Shown piece by piece: positions 54,560 to 62,164 of a DNA stretch of 64,000 nt. This stretch comes from CAVSNH01 sp963729275 (GTDB taxonomy: Bacteria > Actinomycetota > Acidimicrobiia > Acidimicrobiales > RAAP-2): assembly GCA_963729275.1 (NCBI GenBank), contig CAVSNH010000003.1, positions 124,001 to 188,000 of the forward strand, in the 5' to 3' direction. The position numbers and the translations under genes were made by a program. The stretch's first letter is position 1. Each line of letters begins with the position of its first letter. Under the pieces are notes generated by a model that was given only the letters and a program-made list of their open reading frames with translations, searched no databases and was not told where the DNA came from.

Positions 54560-55766
54560 CGAGGGCCGGGGCGACGGCGGACGGCGTCGTACCCAGTGCG
54601 GCGAGGAAGCCCCGGTGGTTGCGCCGGAACTCTTCGACCGAGTCGCCGCCGAACTTGCGCTGCGCTTCCTGGGCCACGACCAGAGCCGCCATCGTCTCGG
54701 CCACCACACCCATGGCCGGTACCGCGGTCACATCGGTCCGCTCCTTGAACGACTTGGCCGGCTCCTTGGTGACGACGTCGACGGTGCCGAGCACGGGTCG
54801 ATTGAGCGTCGACAGCGGCTTCATGGCCACCCGGGCGACGATGGGAGCACCGGTCGACACCCCTCCCTCGATGCCCCCGGCCCGGTGAGTGTCGCGGACG
54901 TAGCCGCCCCCGAGAGCGGCAGCCGTTGGCTCGCTCCCGTCGGCCAGGCGGATGTGGTCGTGCGCCTCGGAGCCCCGTCGGGCGGCCAGCTCGAACCCGT
55001 CGCCGAGCTCCACCGCCTTCACCGCCTGGATGCTCATCAACGCCTGGGCCAGGCGGGCGTCCAACCGCCGGTCCCAGTGCACGTAGCTGCCCAGCCCGAC
55101 GGGCGCTCCGTAGACGATGACCTCGACCACGCCGCCGAGCGAGTCCCCGTCCTTGGCCGCGGCCTTCACCGCCTCGACCATGCGGCCCTCTGCCTCCGGG
55201 TCGGCGCAGCGCACCTGGGACTCGTCGATTCGAACGAGATCCTCGACGGTGGGGAGCGCCTCGAGCTCGGCATGCTCGGGGCCCAACTGGACCACGTGGC
55301 TGAGCACGTCGACCCCGATCTGCTGGAGGAGCAGCTTGGCCAGCGTGCCGGCAGCCACCCGTGCCGCCGTTTCGCGGGCCGAGGCCCGTTCCAGCACGTC
55401 GCGGGCATCGTCCAGTCCGTACTTGAGCATCCCCGAGAGGTCGGCGTGTCCGGGCCGCGGCTGGGTCAGCACCTTCGACGGCAGCCCTGGGTCGGGTGAC
55501 ATCTCCTCCTCCCACTTGGGCCACTCGGTGTTGGCGATCTCGATGACGACGGGTGAGCCGAGGGTGCGACCGTGACGAATGCCGCCGATGAGCGTGACCT
55601 CATCGGCCTCGAAGCGCATCCGTGGCCCACGACCGAAGCCCAAGCGCCGTCGGGCCAGCCCCCGTCGGATGTCCTCGACCGTGACCAGCAGTCCGGCCGG
55701 CATCCCCTCGACAATGACCACCAAGGCGCGTCCGTGGGACTCGCCACCGGTGAGGTACCGCAGCAT
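54552..55766 (-). CDS. aroC: chorismate synthase
   Basis: 404 aa. Last step to chorismate, using reduced FMN. GESHGRALVVIVEGMPAG at the start, RPGHADLSGMLKYG, and RASARETAARVAAG are the three family signatures (the last and first hold the catalytic His/Ser contacts). TAGATT lies 7 nt before the ATG, predicting a leaderless transcript. Heads aroC-aroK-aroB-aroQ-pepQ-efp-nusB. Confidence 0.96.
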   Translation of the reverse strand: MLRYLTGGESHGRALVVIVEGMPAGLLVTVEDIRRGLARRRLGFGRGPRMRFEADEVTLIGGIRHGRTLGSPVVIEIANTEWPKWEEEMSPDPGLPSKVLTQPRPGHADLSGMLKYGLDDARDVLERASARETAARVAAGTLAKLLLQQIGVDVLSHVVQLGPEHAELEALPTVEDLVRIDESQVRCADPEAEGRMVEAVKAAAKDGDSLGGVVEVIVYGAPVGLGSYVHWDRRLDARLAQALMSIQAVKAVELGDGFELAARRGSEAHDHIRLADGSEPTAAALGGGYVRDTHRAGGIEGGVSTGAPIVARVAMKPLSTLNRPVLGTVDVVTKEPAKSFKERTDVTAVPAMGVVAETMAALVVAQEAQRKFGGDSVEEFRRNHRGFLAALGTTPSAVAPALDG

Positions 55767-55773
55767 GGGACCG

Positions 55774-55779
55774 AATCTA
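55774..55779 (-). promoter_or_regulatory. -10 box of a leaderless promoter (TAGATT) for aroC
   Basis: TAGATT on the minus strand, 7 nt, then the aroC ATG at 55766. No SD lies between. Confidence 0.6.
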
Positions 55780-55847
55780 CTCGGGGTGCGTCGGTCGCCC
55801 TCGTGCCGGGCACCGGCCCGCGCGCGGCTCTCTAGGGTGCAGCGAGC

Positions 55848-56654
55848 TCACGACGTGTGGAACAGCGCGTGGACGATCTGGGTGCCCCACAGGATGGCGA
55901 TGATCGCGCCGACGCACAGCGACGGTGCGAAGGGGAGGGTGGTCTTCCGGCCTGACCGGGTCACGACCAGGATCACGAGACCGAAGACCATGCCCACCAG
56001 GAACCCGGCCAAGAAGGCGACGTACGCGTGCAGGAGGCTCAGGTAGCCGACCACGAACCCGATGGCACCGGCCAGGCGGACGTCACCGAATCCCATGCCG
56101 CGGGGAACGAACCACCACACGACGAAGAAGAGCGCGAAGGCCACGGCACCGGCGATCACCGAGCCGGTCAGGCTGTGCCAACGGTGGTCGACGGCCGAGG
56201 TGACGACGAGCAAGGGGACGATGAGCGTCAGGCCCCCGTAGAGGATCCAGCGCGGCACCAGCCGATGGGTCAGATCCGTGACCGAGACCGAGACGAGCAT
56301 TGCGACGGTGACACAGAACGGTGCGACCACGACGTTGGTGCCGAAGTGGTCGGCAATGGCACCGAACAGGGCGCCGGTGAGAAGGGCGGCCATCGCCGTC
56401 CGGGCCGCCGACGGGCCCGCCGGCAGCAGATGGGCGACGAGGCGTGGGGTGACTTCGGGACGGTCCTCGTCGGTGGTTCCCTCTAGGCGGGCGTCCTCCG
56501 CCTCCGAGGGCTCGGTCTCGTACTGAGCGGCTTGGGCTCGACGGGCCTCCTCGTCGGCCAGGCTGGCATCGGCCAGTCGTTGTCCAAGGGGGTCGAGTGC
56601 GCCGCCGATCAGCACCCCGGCCACCGACGTGCCGACAACCAGGAGCGCGTCCAC
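55848..56654 (-). CDS. prepilin peptidase (A24 family)
   Basis: 268 aa. Membrane aspartic protease with about seven hydrophobic segments. The two catalytic Asp are in VSVTDLTHRLVPRW and MGFGDVRLAGAIG. The N-terminal methylation domain with its Cys quartet is missing; instead a charged region of about 60 residues follows the first helix. GTG 56654 is chosen because TACCTT lies 7 nt upstream; the longer TTG 56663 would fall inside that box. No pilin gene is in view. Confidence 0.85.
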   Translation of the reverse strand: MDALLVVGTSVAGVLIGGALDPLGQRLADASLADEEARRAQAAQYETEPSEAEDARLEGTTDEDRPEVTPRLVAHLLPAGPSAARTAMAALLTGALFGAIADHFGTNVVVAPFCVTVAMLVSVSVTDLTHRLVPRWILYGGLTLIVPLLVVTSAVDHRWHSLTGSVIAGAVAFALFFVVWWFVPRGMGFGDVRLAGAIGFVVGYLSLLHAYVAFLAGFLVGMVFGLVILVVTRSGRKTTLPFAPSLCVGAIIAILWGTQIVHALFHTS

Positions 56655-56661
56655 GCCGCGC

Positions 56662-56667
56662 AAGGTA
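56662..56667 (-). promoter_or_regulatory. -10 box of a leaderless promoter (TACCTT)
   Basis: TACCTT on the minus strand, 7 nt, then GTG 56654 of the prepilin peptidase gene. Confidence 0.55.
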
Positions 56668-56799
56668 CCGGACAGGGGCCCGTCAGCCGCGTATGGGAGG
56701 CAACGACCACGACGGTCTTCGGCCGCCCCCAGCCGGGCTCATGGGCTCCGGGGCTCGGGCCGGGATGGTCCGGGGGTCCGGAGTTCGCCCCCGGCGTGG

Positions 56800-57471
56800 T
56801 CAGCCGGCGACGGGCTCGTAGTACGGGTTGGTGCCGTCGGCGTGGTCGGTCACGTCGACGATGCGGGCGATGTCGGGTATCGCCTCGCGAAGGATCACCT
56901 CGATGCCCTGTGCCAACGTGGCCTTGGCCATGCCGCACCCCTGGCAGCCGCCGCTGAGGCGCAAGAAGATCGAGGAGTCCTCGACAGCTACGAGGTCGGC
57001 TCGCCCACCATGAGCGGCGATGCTCGGATTGACCTGCTCGTCGAGCACGGCCACGACCTGGCGGACCATCGGGTCCGAGAGGTCGAGCTCGGGTGCCTCC
57101 GGTGCCGCCGCCGACCGGGCTGGTGGGGGCGGCGTGTTGGGGTTGACGATGACGAGCCCGCCTTCGCCAGAGCTGTCGGTGGAGAAATCGAGCGTCGCCC
57201 CTCGCAGGCGGTCCACGCTGGCGCCGGGGACGACCACGGGAAGTTCGTCGTCGGCTTGGATGACATCGTCGCCGCTGGCATCGGCCAGCGACTGGAAGTA
57301 CATGTCGTAAGCCCAGGCCCCGTTGGTCTCACCGCTGACTTCGAGCCACAGGGCCAGCGATTCGGACTCCGGCTCCTTGGCCAGCACTTCGAGCACCGTG
57401 GCTCGCGCCTCGGGAGTGATCGTCAGAGTTTCGCCAATGTTCTCAAGAATGGCCTCACCGACGTCTCCCAT
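56800..57471 (-). CDS. NfuA-like Fe-S cluster carrier
   Basis: 223 aa. N-terminal degenerate A-type (HesB-like) domain (about 15-110) and C-terminal NifU-type domain (about 130-210) with the cluster-binding pair in GGCQGCGMAKATL. This layout matches NfuA, which holds and delivers 4Fe-4S clusters. The A-type domain lacks the usual Cys, as in NfuA. ATG 57471 is 6 nt after TATGAT. The start faces the divergent Cys-rich gene across 17 bp. Confidence 0.88.
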   Translation of the reverse strand: MGDVGEAILENIGETLTITPEARATVLEVLAKEPESESLALWLEVSGETNGAWAYDMYFQSLADASGDDVIQADDELPVVVPGASVDRLRGATLDFSTDSSGEGGLVIVNPNTPPPPARSAAAPEAPELDLSDPMVRQVVAVLDEQVNPSIAAHGGRADLVAVEDSSIFLRLSGGCQGCGMAKATLAQGIEVILREAIPDIARIVDVTDHADGTNPYYEPVAG

Positions 57472-57476
57472 GCTGT

Positions 57477-57483
57477 CATCATA
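57477..57483. promoter_or_regulatory. shared -10 region of a divergent leaderless pair
   Basis: On minus, TATGAT (57483-57478) lies 6 nt before the nfuA-like ATG at 57471. On plus, CATCAT (57477-57482) lies 6 nt before the GTG at 57489. The two -10 candidates occupy the same bases on opposite strands. Confidence 0.6.
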
Positions 57484-57488
57484 AGGCC

Positions 57489-58265
57489 GTGGCCGCCAGG
57501 AACAAGCACGTGCCTGCCGACGCCCACGAGTGGGTGAGCTTCGACGACCCCGACGAAGAACGGACCTGGCTCTTCGACGTCACCTTCCTCACCAGCTCCT
57601 GGACCTGCATCTTCGGCTGTGGCTGCCAGGGAGTGCTCACCGAGCGGGCACCCGAGCTCGTGCAGGGGTGCTGCTCGTACGGGGCGCATTTCACCGGGCC
57701 CAAGGACGCACGACGGGTCGAGAAGGCGGCCAAGCATCTTTCGCCCGATCTCTGGCAGTTCGCCGAGCAAGGACGCAAACGCGGTGTGGTCAAGCGGTTG
57801 CCGGGTGGCGACCTCGGGACCCGGCTGGTGGAAGATGCCTGCATCTTCCTCAACCGTCCGGGGTTCCCGGCCGGGGCCGGCTGTGCGCTGCATCTGGCCG
57901 CCATGGCCAGCGGCCGCAACCACACCGAGCTGAAGCCGGACGTCTGTTGGCAGCTACCGCTCCGCCGAGAGGACGAGACCTCTGCGGACGGCCGGGTCAC
58001 CTCTGTCGTCCGGCAATGGGATCGCCGGCACTGGGGCGACGGCGGTGAGGACTTCGCCTGGTGGTGCACCGAGGACCCCGACGCCTTCGTGTCGGCGGAC
58101 CCGGTCTACGTCAGCATGCGCACCGAGCTCGAGCTCATGATCGGTCGGCACATCTACAAGCTCCTCGTCCGCTACCTCGAAGAACGGCGGGCCGAGCCGG
58201 GACAGGACGCTCGAGGCGGATCGGCAACGGTGACGCCGCTCCCTCACCCCACGTTGCGTCGCTGA
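57489..58265 (+). CDS. Cys-rich protein of unknown function, possibly metal- or cluster-binding
   Basis: 258 aa. Many Cys in fixed-looking positions: WTCIFGCGCQGVL, QGCCSYGAHF, DACIFLNRPG, and GAGCALHLAA, with further Cys near 152 and 193. The spacing recalls YkgJ-type zinc/iron-chelating proteins, but I cannot assign the family with confidence. Its divergence from an NfuA-like gene across 17 bp suggests a link to Fe-S metabolism. GTG 57489 allows no leader. The stop lies inside a 22-bp tandem duplication. Confidence 0.75.
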   Translation: MAARNKHVPADAHEWVSFDDPDEERTWLFDVTFLTSSWTCIFGCGCQGVLTERAPELVQGCCSYGAHFTGPKDARRVEKAAKHLSPDLWQFAEQGRKRGVVKRLPGGDLGTRLVEDACIFLNRPGFPAGAGCALHLAAMASGRNHTELKPDVCWQLPLRREDETSADGRVTSVVRQWDRRHWGDGGEDFAWWCTEDPDAFVSADPVYVSMRTELELMIGRHIYKLLVRYLEERRAEPGQDARGGSATVTPLPHPTLRR

Positions 58266-58288
58266 CCACCCCACGTTGCGTCGCTGAC
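58245..58288. repeat. 22-bp tandem duplication over a stop codon
   Basis: Two perfect adjacent copies, 58245-58266 and 58267-58288, beginning CACCCCACGTTGCGTCGC. The stop of the Cys-rich gene lies in the first copy, so the duplication does not change the protein. Confidence 0.9.
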
Positions 58289-58421
58289 CCCGGGTCACCA
58301 CGTCACCACAGGGGAATCAGGACCCTTGGCCCGACAGACAGGGGTTGGGGCGAGACAGGGTGCAGAGGCTCGAACCGAGCTGGCGGGCGCCGAGCGGCCG
58401 GGCCCGAGCGAGCCGCCCGGT

Positions 58422-58631
58422 TTACTCGGCGAGCGGGTCGTCTTCGGTGGCACCCTCAGAACGAGGGGCGGTACCGAGAATCTCGTCGTAGTCGTCCTCC
58501 GACGCGAGGCACCACGAAGCATGACGATCGTCGGGTTCGGCACCACACTCCGCGCATCGGCGGTTGTCGGTGGCAATGGAGCGCTTGAGACTTCGCGCTT
58601 CTTCGAACCGGCGATGGCGTCCCTTCTTCAC
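58422..58631 (-). CDS. small basic protein with a zinc-knuckle-like Cys motif
   Basis: 69 aa, not recognised. GTG 58631 is preferred: AAGGAG lies 8 nt upstream. The N-terminus KKGRHRRFEEARSLKRS is strongly basic; residues about 26-43 carry CAECG-N8-ASWC with a His between, which could bind zinc; the tail is acidic. Basic arm plus Cys motif suggests nucleic-acid contact, but no function can be claimed. A longer start at ATG 58667 is possible. The 156 nt between this gene and the Cys-rich gene hold only the duplication. Confidence 0.7.
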   Translation of the reverse strand: MKKGRHRRFEEARSLKRSIATDNRRCAECGAEPDDRHASWCLASEDDYDEILGTAPRSEGATEDDPLAE

Positions 58632-58764
58632 CGAAACAGCTCCTTGCCCCACCTCGGTGGCCGCCATCCCCTTGGGCCCAGGACCACCTGTCGTCGATGC
58701 GTCGAGTGTAGTGCGGGAGGTCCTCACCCGGAGCGCACGGCTCGTCACGTCCAGCACCCCTAAG

Positions 58765-58770
58765 TACCAT
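58765..58770 (+). promoter_or_regulatory. -10 box of a leaderless promoter (TACCAT)
   Basis: TACCAT followed by 7 nt and GTG 58778. It decides the start of the small gene: the in-frame TTG 58772 would fall almost inside the box. Confidence 0.55.
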
Positions 58771-58777
58771 CTTGGCG

Positions 58778-59014
58778 GTGCCCGACCAATTCGATCCACA
58801 GGCCATGGTCGAGCGGTTCCGCGCCCGGGCCGAGGCCGTCCGGTCACGAGGCCTCCCGCCCGTCGAGGGCCCAGACCGGCAGCGATTCATCGAGCAGGCT
58901 CAGGCCGACTTCATGGACTTCGCCATGGTGGCCGACGCCGAGCCCGAGTTGAAGGACGGCATCCTCACCCTCCGCATCGACCTGCGCCCGAGCGCCACCG
59001 CCACCGACGACTGA
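58778..59014 (+). CDS. small protein of unknown function
   Basis: 78 aa, not recognised. Mostly helical by composition in residues 8-50 (MVERFRARAEAVRSRGLPP, then FIEQAQADFMDFAMVADAEP) and ending in an alternating strand-like LKDGILTLRIDLRP. No membrane segment or Cys. Divergent from the small Cys-motif gene (start codons 146 bp apart) and convergent with the flavin reductase gene. Confidence 0.65.
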   Translation: MPDQFDPQAMVERFRARAEAVRSRGLPPVEGPDRQRFIEQAQADFMDFAMVADAEPELKDGILTLRIDLRPSATATDD

Positions 59015-59054
59015 AGTTCTGGACCGCGCCGGCGGTCCTCTCCGAGCCGAGTGC

Positions 59055-59651
59055 TCAGCCGCCGTAGTTCATGCGAGTGTCTTCCATACGCAAGACCTCG
59101 GGCCGCTCCCCGCCGCTCGGTGCATCGCCCTCGGACAGCGGGCCTCCGACGTCGGTGACCTCGCCCACGACCAACCGGTGGCTCACCGCATCGTCTCCTC
59201 CTGCCCCGTCAACGACCGACCGCACCGCACATGCCAGCCAGGCCTGCGCCGCCGTCAGCCGAGGGACACCACCGGCTTCCTCGACCACCGGCGTTCCCTG
59301 TATCGACACGGCCCTGCCTTGGTCGTCGAGGACGACGTCGTCTGCCGGCTTCACGAAGCGACGGACGAGGGCGCGGTCCTCGCGGGCGAGGATGCTCACC
59401 GTGAACCATCCGCTCTCCTCGATGAGGCCGACGGTCACGGACGATCGCTCGATGGCCGCCGCCACCAGCTTGGGCGCCATCGCCACCTGCATCACCCAGC
59501 TGCACGTCATCAGGTTCCATCGATCACCGGCCCGGCTCCCCACCACGTAGAGACCGGTGGGCAAGGACCAGAGCACGCGCCGGCGGGCACGGTCGTACTC
59601 ATCGGGCTCACGGCCAGACGGAACCGGCCCGGCTCGTTCGATGGGTGACAC
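59055..59651 (-). CDS. flavin reductase-like FMN-binding protein
   Basis: 198 aa. FMN-binding split barrel: LPTGLYVVGSRAGDRWNLMTCSW is the flavin site (TGL and the NxMTxSW region), with VMQVAMAPKLVAAAIE following. May supply reduced flavin or act as a flavin oxidoreductase; the partner is unknown. GTG 59651 has GGAGAGG 7 nt upstream; the open frame to 59894 is a shadow of the lipoprotein gene. Confidence 0.85.
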   Translation of the reverse strand: MSPIERAGPVPSGREPDEYDRARRRVLWSLPTGLYVVGSRAGDRWNLMTCSWVMQVAMAPKLVAAAIERSSVTVGLIEESGWFTVSILAREDRALVRRFVKPADDVVLDDQGRAVSIQGTPVVEEAGGVPRLTAAQAWLACAVRSVVDGAGGDDAVSHRLVVGEVTDVGGPLSEGDAPSGGERPEVLRMEDTRMNYGG

Positions 59652-59667
59652 GGCGCCGCCTCTCCGG

Positions 59668-60234
59668 TCAGCCGCCAGCGAAGGGGTCGCCGCCGACGTC
59701 GGTCGGGGCGGTCGTGGAAGTGGACGGCACATGGCCGGTGAGGAACTCGATACGGGCGACGGCAGTGGCCAGGAGCCCGGACAGCTCGCCCCGCTCCCGG
59801 GCCGAGCGAGCCATGACCGAGGAGCTCTTGTCCACGCCGTTGTAGCAGTCGGTGCCGGCCGCCGCCGCGTCCTCGTAGGCGTTGTTGAGGTCATCGGTCA
59901 GCGCCGAGTCCGGCGTGGGCAGATTGCCGATCGCGGTCTGCGCGTCGGTGGTCAATACGGCACAAGCGGAGCGAACGGCGGCCGACGTGTTGTGGTGGGC
60001 CAGCACATAGGACACATTGCGGCTGTCGACGGACACTTGTCCGATGGCCGACCCCCCTGCGGTAGAGGTCAGCCAGCTCGTGACCCGAGAACCCGCAGAG
60101 CCGGTCTCCTCCGGCGACGCGCAGCCCGACCAGAGGACGGATCCGATGGCAACCAAGGCAACCAAGAGGAGGGCGCCCATCGACCAGGACCGACGCGTCC
60201 ACGGCCGCCCGGGCCCCTTTGGCACCTCACGCAT
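59668..60234 (-). CDS. putative membrane-anchored or lipoprotein of unknown function
   Basis: 188 aa. Basic N-terminus, a hydrophobic segment (about 20-36) and SGC, a weak lipobox because the -3 residue is Trp. The exported part has two further Cys and a helical composition resembling ferritin-like DUF4439-type domains, which I cannot confirm. ATG 60234 overlaps the DUF3151 stop (TGATG). 16 nt before the flavin reductase gene. Confidence 0.7.
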   Translation of the reverse strand: MREVPKGPGRPWTRRSWSMGALLLVALVAIGSVLWSGCASPEETGSAGSRVTSWLTSTAGGSAIGQVSVDSRNVSYVLAHHNTSAAVRSACAVLTTDAQTAIGNLPTPDSALTDDLNNAYEDAAAAGTDCYNGVDKSSSVMARSARERGELSGLLATAVARIEFLTGHVPSTSTTAPTDVGGDPFAGG

Positions 60235-60704
60235 CAACCGGGTGGGCGCGACTGTCCGCCGAAGGACCATGACGGATCGAGCTGGGTGAGGAACTGGGCG
60301 CACCGCTGCTCCTCGTCGGACTCGCCAATGGCCGCCGCCGTGGCCCGCAACCCGTCAAGGCAAGCGAGGAAACCACGGTTAGGCTCGTGATCGAAGCGCA
60401 CGAACCCCGATCCGCGCCAGCCGCTGGCCCGCAGCGCGTCGAGACCGCGGTGGTAGCCCACCCGGAAACAGGCGTAGGCCACCACGTCGTCATCGGCCAA
60501 CTGGCCGAGGAGGGCCCATGCGAGGAGCGATCTCGGCGCCCGACGGGCCACAGTCGCCACCCCGTCCCATCGGGATTCGGACGGGCCGGCCATGGCCGAT
60601 TCGAGCTCGACCACAATGTCGGCCGGCTCCGGCGGCAACACCGTCTCGGGTAGACCACCGGTCAGGCGCACCGGTGACGCGCCTTCCCCGGACCTGTCAG
60701 CCAT
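60234..60704 (-). CDS. DUF3151 family protein
   Basis: 156 aa. Actinobacterial family of unknown function. Recognised by ACFRVGYHRGLDALR, the HEPNRGFLACLDGLRATAAAIGE region and RCAQFLTQLDPSW. TACACT lies 6 nt before ATG 60704, so a leaderless transcript covering this gene, the lipoprotein and the flavin reductase is likely. Confidence 0.85.
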   Translation of the reverse strand: MADRSGEGASPVRLTGGLPETVLPPEPADIVVELESAMAGPSESRWDGVATVARRAPRSLLAWALLGQLADDDVVAYACFRVGYHRGLDALRASGWRGSGFVRFDHEPNRGFLACLDGLRATAAAIGESDEEQRCAQFLTQLDPSWSFGGQSRPPG

Positions 60705-60710
60705 GGGCCA

Positions 60711-60716
60711 AGTGTA
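60711..60716 (-). promoter_or_regulatory. -10 box of a leaderless promoter (TACACT)
   Basis: TACACT on the minus strand, 6 nt, then the DUF3151 ATG at 60704. No SD. Confidence 0.5.
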
Positions 60717-60740
60717 CGGTGCCCCTGCGAGGGCACCCCA

Positions 60741-62015
60741 TCAGGCGAAATGTATGAAGTGGTAGTCGCTCCGGCCCCGGCGCAGCACCACGTAGCCGTC
60801 GAAGAGGAGATCGGCGCGAGCGATAACCCGATCGACGTCGGTCTCCCGCCCACCATTGAGGTACGCCCCGCCCTGCTCGACGATCGTGCGGCCACGGCTC
60901 TTGGAGGGGACGAGGCCTGTCTCGGCCAAGAGGTCGACCAGGAGGACGCCACTGTCCAGCCGGGCGCGCTCCAGGGTGGTGGAGGGCACGTCGGCGAACA
61001 CGTCGAGCAGGGTGACCTCGTCGAGCTCGGCCACCTGGCCGCGGAACAGAGCGGCAGCCGCTTCCTCGGCGCGGGCGGTTGCCACCGTCCCGTGGACGAG
61101 CTCCACCACGTCGTGGGCCAACGCTCGCTGGGCCTCGCGCCGGTCCGGGTGCTCGGCGGTCGATCTGTCGAGCTCGAGGATGTGCTCGTGCGGAAGGAAG
61201 GTAAAGAAGCGCAGGTAGGTGCCAACCACCTCGTCCTCCGTGCGCAAGAAGAATTGGTACAGCTGATACGGGCTCGTTCGCCTGGCGTCGAGCCAGACCG
61301 TCCCCGCGTCGGTCTTGCCGAACTTGGTGCCATCCGCTTTGAGCACAAGCGGCGTCGTAAGGCCCCAAGCCGCCTCCTGTCGGGTCTTGCGGATGAGCTC
61401 GATACCGGCCGTGATGTTCCCCCATTGGTCGCTGCCACCCAGCTGGAGCCGGCAGCCGTAGGCGTCGAACAGGTGCAGGAAGTCGGCCGCTTGCAGCAGC
61501 ATGTAGCTGAATTCGGTGTAGGAGATGCCGGCGCCCTCCCGTTCGAGCCGTGAACGCACCGAGTCCTTTTGCACCATCTGGTTGACGGTGAAGTGCTTGC
61601 CCACGTCGCGCAGGAAGTCGAAGAGGGTCACGGGTTCTAACCATTCGGCGTTGTTGACCAGGATGGCACCCTGTGGCCCTTCGAAGTCGAGGAACTGCTC
61701 GAGTTGTGGCCGAACGCCTTCCAGGTTGGCCTCGACCTGTTCGGCGGAGAGCAGATTGCGCTCCTCGCTCTTGCCGCCCGGATCGCCGACCAGACCGGTC
61801 GCACCACCGGCCACGGCAATGGGCCGGTGCCCAGCGGCCTGGAGCCGGCGCAGGTCGCACAGTTGCAGCATGTGGCCGACGTGCAGACTGTCGGCCGTCG
61901 GGTCGAACCCGCTGTAACTAGTCAGGCCTACCCCGTCCAGTCGATCGAGCAGGGTCGGATCCGACACCTGGTGGATGAGGCCGCGGAATTCGAGGTCGGC
62001 GGCGAGCCCGGGCAT
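60741..62015 (-). CDS. tyrS: tyrosine-tRNA ligase
   Basis: 424 aa class I synthetase. Tyr/ATP site: YSGFDPTADSLHVGH (the HIGH-like motif reads HVGH); the KMSKS loop reads KFGKT. An S4-like C-terminal RNA-binding domain (about 360-424) ends the protein. ATG 62015 is the family start; CAGGCT lies 7 nt upstream and may be a weak version of the leaderless box. Divergent from the carotenoid oxygenase gene. Confidence 0.96.
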   Translation of the reverse strand: MPGLAADLEFRGLIHQVSDPTLLDRLDGVGLTSYSGFDPTADSLHVGHMLQLCDLRRLQAAGHRPIAVAGGATGLVGDPGGKSEERNLLSAEQVEANLEGVRPQLEQFLDFEGPQGAILVNNAEWLEPVTLFDFLRDVGKHFTVNQMVQKDSVRSRLEREGAGISYTEFSYMLLQAADFLHLFDAYGCRLQLGGSDQWGNITAGIELIRKTRQEAAWGLTTPLVLKADGTKFGKTDAGTVWLDARRTSPYQLYQFFLRTEDEVVGTYLRFFTFLPHEHILELDRSTAEHPDRREAQRALAHDVVELVHGTVATARAEEAAAALFRGQVAELDEVTLLDVFADVPSTTLERARLDSGVLLVDLLAETGLVPSKSRGRTIVEQGGAYLNGGRETDVDRVIARADLLFDGYVVLRRGRSDYHFIHFA

Positions 62016-62164
62016 GCGCGTCAGCCTGCCACGTCCGACCTCCACCACCGGACGTTGGTCGAGTGGTGGCGCGCCTGGTGGCGATCACCTTCGAAGCGGC
62101 ACGGTACGATCCCCCGGCCAGATCGCGGCGGTCGGAGACCAGGTCGGAGACCGGTAGGAGAGCC

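Noticed and set aside
58330..58420. tRNA-like stretch with GGTTCGAGCC on the minus strand
   Set aside because: The bases around TTCGA do not form a proper 5-bp T-stem, and no acceptor or anticodon stem can be built.
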